This document shows positions 8,716 to 16,203 of a DNA stretch of 22,888 nucleotides, piece after piece. Numbering within the stretch: position 1 is the stretch's first letter; every line of letters starts with the position of its first letter. A program made the position numbers and the translations under genes. Below the pieces are notes generated by a model that was not told the DNA's origin, did not search any database, and worked only from the letters and a program-made list of their open reading frames with translations. This stretch comes from Bacteroidales bacterium UBA2800 (lineage in GTDB: Bacteria > Bacteroidota > Bacteroidia > Bacteroidales > Paludibacteraceae), in the NCBI GenBank assembly GCA_002351925.1, contig DEHM01000014.1, forward strand, positions 4,969 through 27,856, in the 5' to 3' direction.

Positions 8716-9495
8716 TTAGTTCTCCCATTTATATTCTCCGCGGAACACCTCGGTAGCCGAGCCGGTCATGAAGACCAGACCGGAGTCCGCTTTCCATTGA
8801 ATCATCAGATCGCCGCCCGGCAGGTGGACGGTCACTTGGCGATCGGTCAGGCCATGATAGATAGCCGCTACGGCCGCTGCACAAGCGCCTGTACCACAAG
8901 CCAGCGTCTCGCCCGAGCCGCGTTCGATGACGCGCACGTCGAGCTCCGCGCTGTTGCGCACATGGACGAACTCCACGTTGGTGTCCGTCGGTATATGAGG
9001 TATGCCGTCGCGGAAGAAGACCGCGTGCGGATTGCCCATGTTGACGGCCGTATAACCGATAGGATCATGGTCCGTCAGGAGCGACTCCGGCTGGATAGTA
9101 GGCACACCCATGTTGACCGTCACCCGATCGACTTGTTCCTTGTCGATATGGAGCGTCAGAGCACGTATACCGGCGAGCGTCTCTATCTCCATATGCACAT
9201 CGCTACAGAGATGGTTCTCGTACAGGTATTTCGCTACGCAACGGATAGCATTGCCGCACATCTCGGCCTCGCTGCCGTCGGCATTGAAGATACGCATCTT
9301 GGCGTCGGCCTCCTTGGACGGCAGGATCAGTACCAGCCCATCGGAACCGATACCGAAATGTCGGTCAGAAACGGCACGCGCCAGAGCCGGCAGATCGGTC
9401 TTAGCGATGAGTTGCGCCGTGGTCTTGGGGAAACAGTCGACATAGACGTAGTCGTTGCCCAGACCGTGCATCTTGATAAAAGGTATCGTTTTCAT
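8716..9495 (-). CDS. dapF: Diaminopimelate epimerase
   Basis: DapF interconverts LL- and meso-diaminopimelate without a cofactor, using two cysteines. Both are present: C80 in MCGNAIRC and C200 in ACGTGAC. The N-terminal MHGLGNDYVYVD and GSDGLV segments are also conserved. The 259-residue length is normal. The ATG overlaps the glnN stop by one base (TAATG), a classic sign of translational coupling, and dapL starts one base after its own stop. The two genes give the complete last two steps to meso-DAP from tetrahydrodipicolinate. Confidence 0.97.
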   Translation of the reverse strand: MKTIPFIKMHGLGNDYVYVDCFPKTTAQLIAKTDLPALARAVSDRHFGIGSDGLVLILPSKEADAKMRIFNADGSEAEMCGNAIRCVAKYLYENHLCSDVHMEIETLAGIRALTLHIDKEQVDRVTVNMGVPTIQPESLLTDHDPIGYTAVNMGNPHAVFFRDGIPHIPTDTNVEFVHVRNSAELDVRVIERGSGETLACGTGACAAAVAAIYHGLTDRQVTVHLPGGDLMIQWKADSGLVFMTGSATEVFRGEYKWEN

Positions 9496-11684
9496 TAGTG
9501 TATAAACATCAGTTCTCTATATTTAGGCAGTGTCCACATCTCATCGTCGACGATGAGCTCGAGTGCGTCGGCATGCTCGCGTATCTCTGCCATGAGCGGC
9601 AGGACGTTGTCGTGATAGGCAATTGCCTTGGCGCGTTCGTCGGGCATGCGGTTGGCTTTGTGGCGTGCGTCGGTCATACGCTCCACTCCTTCGACAATAG
9701 CGCCGGAGTGGTGCTCTATCTGCTTGATGATGCTGTAGTCCATCTCGTTGAGGGAAGCCGTCTCGTCGGCCGAGAAGACCTGCTTGACCGCCAGCACGTT
9801 CTGCAGCAACATCGTCTGGTAGCGCTTGGCGGCAGGCAACACGTGGTTGACCACCAGATCGCCCATGACGCGGCTCTCTATCTGCAGTTTCTTGACGTAG
9901 GTCTCCCACTTGACTTCGCTACGGCTCTGCAGCTCCGCCTCACTCAGCACGCCGGTATAGCGGAACATCTCGACAGTCTGCGGCGCCAGATAACGGTCGA
10001 TAACGAGCGGTACCGAGGTCTCACAGTCCAAGCCGCGCTTAGCCGCCTCGGCTTTCCACTCCTCGCTGTAGCCATTGCCGTCGAAACGGATAGCCTTGCA
10101 GGCAACGATATACTTCTTGATGACGTCGAAGAGCACGCGCTCCTTAGCTTCACCCTGCTCAATACGGGCGTCCACCTCCTCTTTGAAGCGCATCAACTGC
10201 TCGGCTACCGCGGCATTGAGGGCCAGCATGGCGGCTCCGCAGTTAGCCGACGAACCGACAGCACGGAACTCAAAACGGTTGCCGGTGAAGGCAAAAGGCG
10301 AAGTGCGGTTGCGGTCGGTATTGTCCAAGAGGATCTCCGGGATATTGGCCACACCCAGTTTCATCTCCTTCTTGGCATTGATGATGATGGCCTCTTCGGC
10401 AGTGGCGTGCTCCAGTTTGTCGAGCACGGCGCTTATCTGCTTGCCGAGGAAAACGGAGATGATAGCGGGCGGCGCCTCGTTGGCGCCCAGACGATGTTCG
10501 TTGGTAGCGCTGACGATAGAGGCCTTCAGGAGGCCGTTATGGCGCTGTACGGCCATGAGGACGTTGACGAGGAACGTGATGAACTGCAGGTTCTGATAGG
10601 GGTTCTTACCGGGTGCAAGGAGGTTGACGCCGGTGTTGGTAGCCAGCGACCAGTTGCAATGTTTACCGCTACCGTTGACGCCGGCGTACGGCTTCTCGTG
10701 GAGCAGCACCCGGAAATGATGGCGCTCCGCCACGCGCTCCATGATCGACATGACGAGCAGGTTATGGTCGTTAGCCAGGTTGACTTCCTCGAAGATAGGC
10801 GCCATCTCAAACTGGTTGGGCGCTACCTCGTTATGGCGCGTCTTGACAGGTATACCGGCCTTGAGCGCTTCGTATTCCAGTTCGCGCATGAACGCCAGCA
10901 CACGTGCAGGGATAGCACCGAAATAGTGATCCTCCAGCTGCTGCGACTTGGCGCTGTTGTGTCCCATCAGCGTTCGGCCGGTGAGCATCAAGTCGGGACG
11001 GGCATTGTAGAGCGCTTCGTCCACCAGGAAATACTCCTGCTCCCAGCCCAGGTTCGCGTGCACGTGCTTGACTTGTTTATCGAAATACGCGCACACCTCG
11101 CGCGCAGCATGGCAGAGCGTGGCTGTGGAACGGATCAGCGGCGTCTTGTAGTCGAGCGCCTCGCCGGTATAGGCCACAAAGACCGTCGGGATACAGAGCG
11201 TATCGCCTATGAGGAACACCGGACTCGAAGGATCCCAAGCCGAATAGCCGCGGGCCTCGAACGTGTTACGTATACCTCCGTTGGGGAAAGAAGAAGCGTC
11301 CGGCTCCTGCTGGTAGAGACTGTCGCCGCTGAACTCCTCGAGCAGCGCACCGCTCTTGTCGAGCGTGAAGAACGCATCGTGTTTCTCGGCCGTACCGCCG
11401 GTGAGGGGCTGAAACCAGTGGGTGAAATGGGTAGCGCCGTGCTCTATCGCCCATTTGCGGATACCGATAGCTACACTGCCCGCTATGTCGCGATGAATAG
11501 TGCGACCATTGTCCACATCGTCGAACAACTGATCGAGCACCTCTTGCGCGATATATTCCTTCATTTTCTCGCGCGTGAAGACATCTTGCGCGAAATAATC
11601 CTTCACTTTGCCTTCCGGCTCGTTTACTACCGCCGATTTATGCTCAAAGGCGGATTTTAACGCTTCAAAACGAATATTACTCAT
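9495..11684 (-). CDS. glnN: Type III glutamine synthetase
   Basis: The protein makes glutamine from glutamate, ammonia and ATP. At 729 residues it fits the long GSIII/GlnN family typical of Bacteroidetes, not the 450-470-residue GSI. Conserved blocks include the GSIII N-terminal segment THWFQPLTGGTAEKHD (87-102), GWEQEYF (213-219) with catalytic glutamates, RHNEVAPNQFEMAP (283-296), and KPYAGVNGSGKHCNWS (331-346) for ATP and glutamate binding. The C-terminal helical extension (after about residue 580) is GSIII-specific. It has its own promoter at 11737-11767 and leads the operon whose last member, glmS, consumes glutamine. GSIII is known in Bacteroidetes as a main ammonia-assimilating enzyme. 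Confidence 0.97.
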   Translation of the reverse strand: MSNIRFEALKSAFEHKSAVVNEPEGKVKDYFAQDVFTREKMKEYIAQEVLDQLFDDVDNGRTIHRDIAGSVAIGIRKWAIEHGATHFTHWFQPLTGGTAEKHDAFFTLDKSGALLEEFSGDSLYQQEPDASSFPNGGIRNTFEARGYSAWDPSSPVFLIGDTLCIPTVFVAYTGEALDYKTPLIRSTATLCHAAREVCAYFDKQVKHVHANLGWEQEYFLVDEALYNARPDLMLTGRTLMGHNSAKSQQLEDHYFGAIPARVLAFMRELEYEALKAGIPVKTRHNEVAPNQFEMAPIFEEVNLANDHNLLVMSIMERVAERHHFRVLLHEKPYAGVNGSGKHCNWSLATNTGVNLLAPGKNPYQNLQFITFLVNVLMAVQRHNGLLKASIVSATNEHRLGANEAPPAIISVFLGKQISAVLDKLEHATAEEAIIINAKKEMKLGVANIPEILLDNTDRNRTSPFAFTGNRFEFRAVGSSANCGAAMLALNAAVAEQLMRFKEEVDARIEQGEAKERVLFDVIKKYIVACKAIRFDGNGYSEEWKAEAAKRGLDCETSVPLVIDRYLAPQTVEMFRYTGVLSEAELQSRSEVKWETYVKKLQIESRVMGDLVVNHVLPAAKRYQTMLLQNVLAVKQVFSADETASLNEMDYSIIKQIEHHSGAIVEGVERMTDARHKANRMPDERAKAIAYHDNVLPLMAEIREHADALELIVDDEMWTLPKYRELMFIH

Positions 11685-11736
11685 ACTTTTGATGCTGTTT
11701 TTTGTTTTTAATCCGATTGATTTGCAAAATCGACGG

Positions 11737-11767
11737 CAAAAGTACTACATTTTTTTGATATACGCAA
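11737..11767 (-). promoter_or_regulatory. Promoter of the glnN-dapF-dapL-glmS operon, with adjacent dyad
   Basis: On the minus strand TTG (11767-11765) is followed by 20 bases and then TACTTTTG (11744-11737). Transcription should start near 11732 and give a leader of about 48 nt. Just downstream, 11713-11736, lies an imperfect dyad centred on the palindrome TTTGCAAA (11721-11728), with outer arms CCG and CGG and inner arms GATTT and AAATC. The dyad covers the likely start site, so it could be an operator or a leader hairpin. The -33 lies only about 9 bases from the upstream gene's stop codon. Confidence 0.8.
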
Positions 11768-11775
11768 GAGTTTTG

Positions 11776-13383
11776 TTATTTTTTTATCTGTTTGTGGACA
11801 TAAAGTCCCGGCAGCATGGTCTTTTTAGCTCCGTCGATACAAGGTCCGAACAGATAGAGCGGCACAGGTTTCCACTCGTCGCGTTTCCACTCGACGCTAT
11901 AGGCACGCGGGTGTACATCGACGGCCGTAGGATTGCTCTTGGGGATGAGCGTGTTGCCCAGCGCAGTAAAAGTCTTGGCGTGCTCGGTAATGATCTTATA
12001 GGGGATATCGTCCTCTTTGTGCACCTCTACATGCAAGCCGTGATAGAGCAGTCGGAACGAGCCTTCAGCCTTCAGGCTATTGCCCGTATAACGGGTGTCG
12101 AGCGTATCGATGTCGCACGCAAAAGTGATACCTACCAGCGGACGGATCAGCGTGTTGAGCACAGCGCCGTTGACACCCTCGGCATGGAGCCGCATCATGA
12201 AGTCGGCATCTTTGTTCATCGTCATCGTCATCTCGGCATCGGCCAGTCCTCCGGCCAGCGGACAACCGCCCCGGACATGCATCGTGGCTCCGCGACGGTT
12301 GGTGACGTTCTCCACCTTAGCCCGTATATCGCCCAGCTGCATGTTACCGATGTTCTTATTGGTAGTCGCCAGTTGGATAAGCAGGAGTTTGATAGAGGCA
12401 TCCACCTGCTTGAGCGAGAAGGTGACGGGAAGCGAGGTCATAATGGTCTGTGGCATGAGGAACGGCTCCTTAGGCGCATAACGCTCGTCGCGGAAGATAT
12501 CCATCTTATCGACGGTGACGTTCAGGTAGTCCAGACTGAAATCCTTGGCCAGCGCTTTGCGGATGGGGTTGAGCGGCGCGGTCTCTACGCTACCCACCGT
12601 CATGTCCATCCACGTGATCGGTTCGCGCACGATATCTCCCAGCCTCTTGCGCGGCATGGTGTTGGCGATACGCGTCTTGCCCAGGCGCAGCGCCCCTTGG
12701 TCCGCATGCTCCAGGTCGCTCGTCTCGATACGCATCCGCCCGTCGGGCAGCATCACCGCCGCGTGCTGCAGACTGAGACTATAGACCGAGTCGCAATAGC
12801 TGAAGACAGAGTCGTAACGCAGGTCGTTGACGGCGAGCGAACAGCTGTCCACCACCAGGTCGAGTTGCGTGCGCAAGCTGTGCAGCTTCAGATCCGCATT
12901 TTGGACATGTAGCCGCAGCAGCTCGATGCTCTTCAGCGGATTCTCCATAGGCGCGGTGTCCTTAGGCATCTCAGGGAAACAGAGTTCCGGATGCTCTTCG
13001 TCCATCCAGAGTTCCACCTGCGGCCGAGTGATCTTCAGATCGGTTACCAGCACTTCTTTCTTCACCAAGAGCGAGTAGAACAGGCGCCCCACAAAGACAC
13101 GCTCCACGCGGATGTCCACGCCGGGATAGACGGTGTCTTTCTTCCTCGCCAAGCCCTCTCCGCGGTACGCCAGGCGGATATCGTCCACCTCGGCCAAGCC
13201 GTTAAACAGCTTCACATGCACCGCGCCTACGGAGGCTGTGTCGAACGGCAGGGCTGCCAAAGTCTTATTCACTTCGCGTGTTGCCAGGCGCGATACCGCG
13301 ATATCGGCACTAACAAACGCCACTACACCCACGAGCAACAATGTGCCCGCTACGATCCAAAAAATCTTCGTTCCTCGTTTCAT
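11776..13383 (-). CDS. AsmA/DUF748-like envelope protein
   Basis: The 535-residue protein has a short basic N-terminus, one membrane anchor (about residues 7-27, IFWIVAGTLLLVGVVAF), then a long periplasmic region rich in beta strands. The segment after the anchor, with DTASVGAVHVKLFNGLAEVDDI and repeated 'V..V.L...L' strands, resembles AsmA/DUF748 proteins, which relate to TamB/VPS13-like lipid-transfer and outer-membrane-assembly factors. The exact function is not determined. I chose the ATG at 13383 (MKRGTK) over an in-frame ATG at 13410, because the upstream one lies within the promoter and the -7 element sits only four bases before MKRGTK. The mRNA is probably leaderless. It ends within 10 bases of the next promoter's -33. 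Confidence 0.75.
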   Translation of the reverse strand: MKRGTKIFWIVAGTLLLVGVVAFVSADIAVSRLATREVNKTLAALPFDTASVGAVHVKLFNGLAEVDDIRLAYRGEGLARKKDTVYPGVDIRVERVFVGRLFYSLLVKKEVLVTDLKITRPQVELWMDEEHPELCFPEMPKDTAPMENPLKSIELLRLHVQNADLKLHSLRTQLDLVVDSCSLAVNDLRYDSVFSYCDSVYSLSLQHAAVMLPDGRMRIETSDLEHADQGALRLGKTRIANTMPRKRLGDIVREPITWMDMTVGSVETAPLNPIRKALAKDFSLDYLNVTVDKMDIFRDERYAPKEPFLMPQTIMTSLPVTFSLKQVDASIKLLLIQLATTNKNIGNMQLGDIRAKVENVTNRRGATMHVRGGCPLAGGLADAEMTMTMNKDADFMMRLHAEGVNGAVLNTLIRPLVGITFACDIDTLDTRYTGNSLKAEGSFRLLYHGLHVEVHKEDDIPYKIITEHAKTFTALGNTLIPKSNPTAVDVHPRAYSVEWKRDEWKPVPLYLFGPCIDGAKKTMLPGLYVHKQIKK

Positions 13384-13387
13384 GCCG

Positions 13388-13419
13388 CAAAGGTACTGCT
13401 TTTTTCTCACATATACAAA
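13388..13419 (-). promoter_or_regulatory. Promoter of the AsmA-like gene, predicted leaderless
   Basis: On the minus strand TTTG (13419-13416) is followed by 20 bases and then TACCTTTG (13395-13388). The ATG of the gene begins at 13383, only four bases past the -7 element, about where transcription should start. The 21-base core 13387-13407 is identical to that of the hsdR promoter. Confidence 0.82.
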
Positions 13420-13425
13420 TAAAAA

Positions 13426-13459
13426 TGCATCTCGGCCACAAAAATGTGACCGAGATGCA
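13426..13459 (-). terminator. Intrinsic terminator after rubrerythrin
   Basis: Arms 13426-13440 and 13445-13459 form a 15-bp stem around an AAAA/TTTT loop, with a single G-U wobble in one RNA reading. On the minus strand the stem is followed by ATTTTTATTTG, a usable T-run, 20 bases past the rubrerythrin stop. The T-run runs directly into the -33 of the next promoter. The stem contains CATCTCGG/CCGAGATG. Confidence 0.85.
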
Positions 13460-13479
13460 AAAAGAGGGCGGGATTACTT

Positions 13480-14022
13480 TTAGTAGTTTTCTGCGAGGAG
13501 TTGGAAATAGGCTTGTGCGTGGTGGCAGACGGGGCACTCTTCGGGTGCGGCTTTGCCGACCACGATATGTCCGCAGTTGGAGCACTGCCAGATACAGTCG
13601 CCTTCGCGCGAGAAGACAACCTTATCCTCGATGTTTTTGAGCAGCTTGCGATAACGCTCTTCGTGGTGTTTCTCGATGGCACCGACCATATCGAACTTCT
13701 CTGCGATCTCGTAGAAACCTTCGGCACGCGCCTCGGCAGCCATGCGTGCGTACATGTCCGTCCACTCGGCATTCTCACCGGCTGCAGCGTCTGCGAGGTT
13801 CGCAGCAGTGTCGCTGATCTTACCGCCGTTCAGGTATTTGTACCAGAGCTCTGCATGCTCTTTCTCGTTGGCTGCAGTCTCCTCGAAAATCTTGCTAATC
13901 TGCACATAACCGTCCTTTTTTGCCTTCGAAGCAAAGAAGGTGTACTTGTTGCGCGCTTGCGATTCGCCGGCAAAAGCCTCCATGAGGTTGCGCTCGGTCT
14001 TTGTTCCTTTTAAGTCTTTCAT
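13480..14022 (-). CDS. rbr: Rubrerythrin
   Basis: This non-haem di-iron peroxidase reduces hydrogen peroxide in anaerobes. The 180-residue protein shows the N-terminal ferritin-like four-helix bundle with iron ligands E20, E53-K-E-H56, E97 and E118-K-H-H121. A C-terminal rubredoxin domain carries C147-x-x-C150 and C163-x-x-C166. I chose the ATG at 14022 (MKDLKGTKTERN) because residues of the longer open frame upstream do not resemble the family and overlap bcp. It is 28 bases downstream of bcp, another peroxide-removing gene, and is closed by a strong terminator. The pairing suits an anaerobe meeting transient oxygen. Confidence 0.97.
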   Translation of the reverse strand: MKDLKGTKTERNLMEAFAGESQARNKYTFFASKAKKDGYVQISKIFEETAANEKEHAELWYKYLNGGKISDTAANLADAAAGENAEWTDMYARMAAEARAEGFYEIAEKFDMVGAIEKHHEERYRKLLKNIEDKVVFSREGDCIWQCSNCGHIVVGKAAPEECPVCHHAQAYFQLLAENY

Positions 14023-14050
14023 AATGTTTGTAAGTTTATAGGGTTGATGT

Positions 14051-14494
14051 TTATAAAATTTGTTCTGTGTGGTTCTTGGTGTCGACCTTTTCGATGATGC
14101 GTTCGAGGATACCTTCCGCACTGAAGATGAAGGTCTTACGAAGTGTGCCCATGCTGACTTTGCCGTATAGTTTTTTCTCGCCCCAGGCGCCGAAGGCTTG
14201 GAGCATCTCGGTTGTCGGGTCGCTGAGCAGCGGGAAAGGTAGGTCGTATTTCTGTTTGAACTTAACATGCGAAGCCTGGCTGTCTTTACTCACACCAAAG
14301 ACCTGATAGCCCTGCGCGAGGAAAGCATGGTAGTTGTCGCGGATGTTGCATGCCTCGGCTGTACAGCCCGGCGTGGAGTCCTTGGGGTAGAAATAGATGA
14401 CTGTCTTTTTGCCGATCAGGTCGTTGTTCGTGACCATTTTGCCGGTCTCATCGGCTGCCGCGAAGTTCGGCATCTTGTCTCCAATTTGTAGCAT
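14051..14494 (-). CDS. bcp: Thioredoxin-dependent thiol peroxidase (Bcp/PrxQ peroxiredoxin)
   Basis: The 147-residue protein reduces hydrogen peroxide and organic hydroperoxides using thiols. The peroxidatic cysteine C44 lies in YPKDSTPGCTAEAC. C49 five residues on is the resolving cysteine, the pattern of the atypical two-cysteine Bcp/PrxQ group. FGVSKDS, LLSD and the WGEKKLYGK segments are typical of the family. Length is normal. It starts 19 bases after the yifB stop and ends 28 bases before rubrerythrin; no separate promoter is evident, so it is probably read through from yifB. Confidence 0.96.
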   Translation of the reverse strand: MLQIGDKMPNFAAADETGKMVTNNDLIGKKTVIYFYPKDSTPGCTAEACNIRDNYHAFLAQGYQVFGVSKDSQASHVKFKQKYDLPFPLLSDPTTEMLQAFGAWGEKKLYGKVSMGTLRKTFIFSAEGILERIIEKVDTKNHTEQIL

Positions 14495-14513
14495 AAGTAT
14501 CTGATTTAAAAGA

Positions 14514-16094
14514 TTATCCTGCGTAGTTGCTGCGATCTAGCGAACGATAGGAGATGGCTTCAAGCATGTGCTTTTTCTGAATGTTCTCGGAGCCGTCGAG
14601 GTCGGCTATCGTGCGCGCCACTTTGAGGATACGATCGTAGGCGCGTGCAGAGAAGCCGAGCTTGGTCATCGTGAACTCCAGCAGTTTGTCGGACTCTTCG
14701 TCCAAGGCGCAGTACTGGCGTACCATCTTGCTGTTCATCATGGCGTTGCAATGGACGAGTTTGCTATGCTTGAACCGCTCCGTCTGAATAGCTCTGGCAC
14801 GGAGTACGCGTTCGCGCATCACGGCCGAAGACTCACCCGGTTGCGTATCGCGCAACTGGTCGTAGGGCACAGCTTCAATCTCGCATTGTATGTCTATACG
14901 GTCCAAAAGCGGGCCGCTGATCTTCGACATATAACGATGGACTTGCGCGGGTGTGCAAGTACAGGGATGCGCGGGGTTGTTCTCGCCATAATGGCCACAC
15001 GGACAAGGGTTCATGGCTGCCACGAGCATGAACGATGCCGGGTAATCGACAGTCTCTTTGGTGCGCGCCACGGTAATATGGCGATCCTCGAGCGGTTGGC
15101 GCATTACCTCAAGCACAGAACGCTTATATTCCGGCAGTTCGTCGAGGAAGAGCACGCCATTGTGGGCAAGGGATATCTCGCCGGGATGGGGATTTGTGCC
15201 TCCTCCAACGAGCGCAGTGTCGGTAATAGTGTGGTGCGGCGAGCGGAAGGGCCGCTGCACGATAAGCGCACTGCTGGCACCTTTCTTTTTGTTGGTGAGT
15301 CCCACGATAGAATGGATCTTCGTGGTCTCAAGTGCCTCTTCGAGCGTCAGGGGAGGAAGGATAGTAGGAATACGCTTGGCGATCATCGATTTGCCGGCTC
15401 CGGGAGGGCCAATCATAATCATGTTGTGTCCGCCAGCCGCAGCAATCTCTACGGCACGGCGCACCTTATATTGTCCGCGTACGTCCGAAAAATCGACGTC
15501 GGTGGGGAAAGCCAGTTCGTCGAACAGCGCTTGGGTATTGACTTTGGTAGGTGTCCACGGCTCATCCGGATTCAGCGCATCTTTCGGCTCTCCATTGAGG
15601 AAACGAATTACCTCCATGAGGTTCTTCAGTCCGTATACCTCGAGGCCATCGACCACCGCCGCTTCCTCGGCATTGGTCTCCGGCAAGATGAGGCCTTTGA
15701 AACCTTCTCTGCGCGCACACAAAGCGATAGGCAGCGCTCCGCGAATAGGCTGCAGCGATCCGTCCAACGACAGTTCGCCCATAATCATATAGCTGGCCAA
15801 ATCCTTCGACTTCAGTTTCTCGCCTCCGGCCAACATACCGATGGCTAATGGCAAATCGAAAGCCGAGCCTTCCTTCTTGATGTCGGCAGGCGCCATGTTG
15901 ATGGTGTAGGCACGATGGAGCGATTCGAGTCCGTTGACGGTGAGTGCGGCCATGATTCGTTCGTGCGACTCCTTAACGGACACATCGGGCAAACCCACCA
16001 GCGTGAAATCGAAACCCGGTACCGAATGGACTTCTATCGTCACTTTGACGGCCTCGATTCCCACCGGAGCAGCACTATAAATCTTGATGAGCAT
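14514..16094 (-). CDS. comM: YifB/ComM family Mg-chelatase-like AAA+ ATPase
   Basis: The 526-residue protein has the N-terminal Lon-like ChlI domain (about 20-145), Walker A GPPGAGKS (229-236), Walker B LFLDE (315-319) and a C-terminal Mg-chelatase-C domain ending near the sequence's last residues. A cysteine cluster (C364, C366, C378, C380) suggests zinc binding. In proteobacteria ComM is a hexameric helicase that extends branch migration during natural transformation. Whether that holds in Bacteroidales is inference. It has its own promoter at 16120-16151 and leads the likely yifB-bcp-rbr transcript. YifB is an older name for the same family. Confidence 0.93.
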   Translation of the reverse strand: MLIKIYSAAPVGIEAVKVTIEVHSVPGFDFTLVGLPDVSVKESHERIMAALTVNGLESLHRAYTINMAPADIKKEGSAFDLPLAIGMLAGGEKLKSKDLASYMIMGELSLDGSLQPIRGALPIALCARREGFKGLILPETNAEEAAVVDGLEVYGLKNLMEVIRFLNGEPKDALNPDEPWTPTKVNTQALFDELAFPTDVDFSDVRGQYKVRRAVEIAAAGGHNMIMIGPPGAGKSMIAKRIPTILPPLTLEEALETTKIHSIVGLTNKKKGASSALIVQRPFRSPHHTITDTALVGGGTNPHPGEISLAHNGVLFLDELPEYKRSVLEVMRQPLEDRHITVARTKETVDYPASFMLVAAMNPCPCGHYGENNPAHPCTCTPAQVHRYMSKISGPLLDRIDIQCEIEAVPYDQLRDTQPGESSAVMRERVLRARAIQTERFKHSKLVHCNAMMNSKMVRQYCALDEESDKLLEFTMTKLGFSARAYDRILKVARTIADLDGSENIQKKHMLEAISYRSLDRSNYAG

Positions 16095-16119
16095 ACGCGC
16101 GCAAATTTAAAAATCCGTG

Positions 16120-16151
16120 CAAAGATACAAAAACAATCTCATATACACAAA
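16120..16151 (-). promoter_or_regulatory. Promoter of the yifB-bcp-rbr operon
   Basis: On the minus strand TTTG (16151-16148) is followed by 20 bases and then TATCTTTG (16127-16120). The leader to the ATG at 16094 is about 20 nt. The gap 16095-16203 that holds it is otherwise AT-rich, with no ORF. Confidence 0.8.
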
Positions 16152-16203
16152 TTTTTTGTGCATAAATCAGATTTTTTGCGCGTAAGAAGTAGGACGCAGG
16201 ATG

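Noticed and set aside
9498..11660. A 720-codon open frame opposite glnN, and other long antisense frames (1197-2786 opposite hsdR, 14568-15848 opposite yifB, 3696-4715 opposite fbp)
   Set aside because: They lie exactly antisense to well-recognised genes, resemble no family, and have amino-acid compositions expected from reading the opposite strand of GC-biased codons.
14023..14268. An 82-residue extension of rubrerythrin
   Set aside because: It overlaps bcp in another frame and shows no rubrerythrin features; the family begins at MKDLKGTKTERN.
16146..16160. Inverted repeat CACAAATTTTTTGTG as a terminator for the corrinoid operon
   Set aside because: The stem is only A/T-rich, has a 3-base loop and no following T-run on the minus strand, and overlaps the -33 of the yifB promoter.
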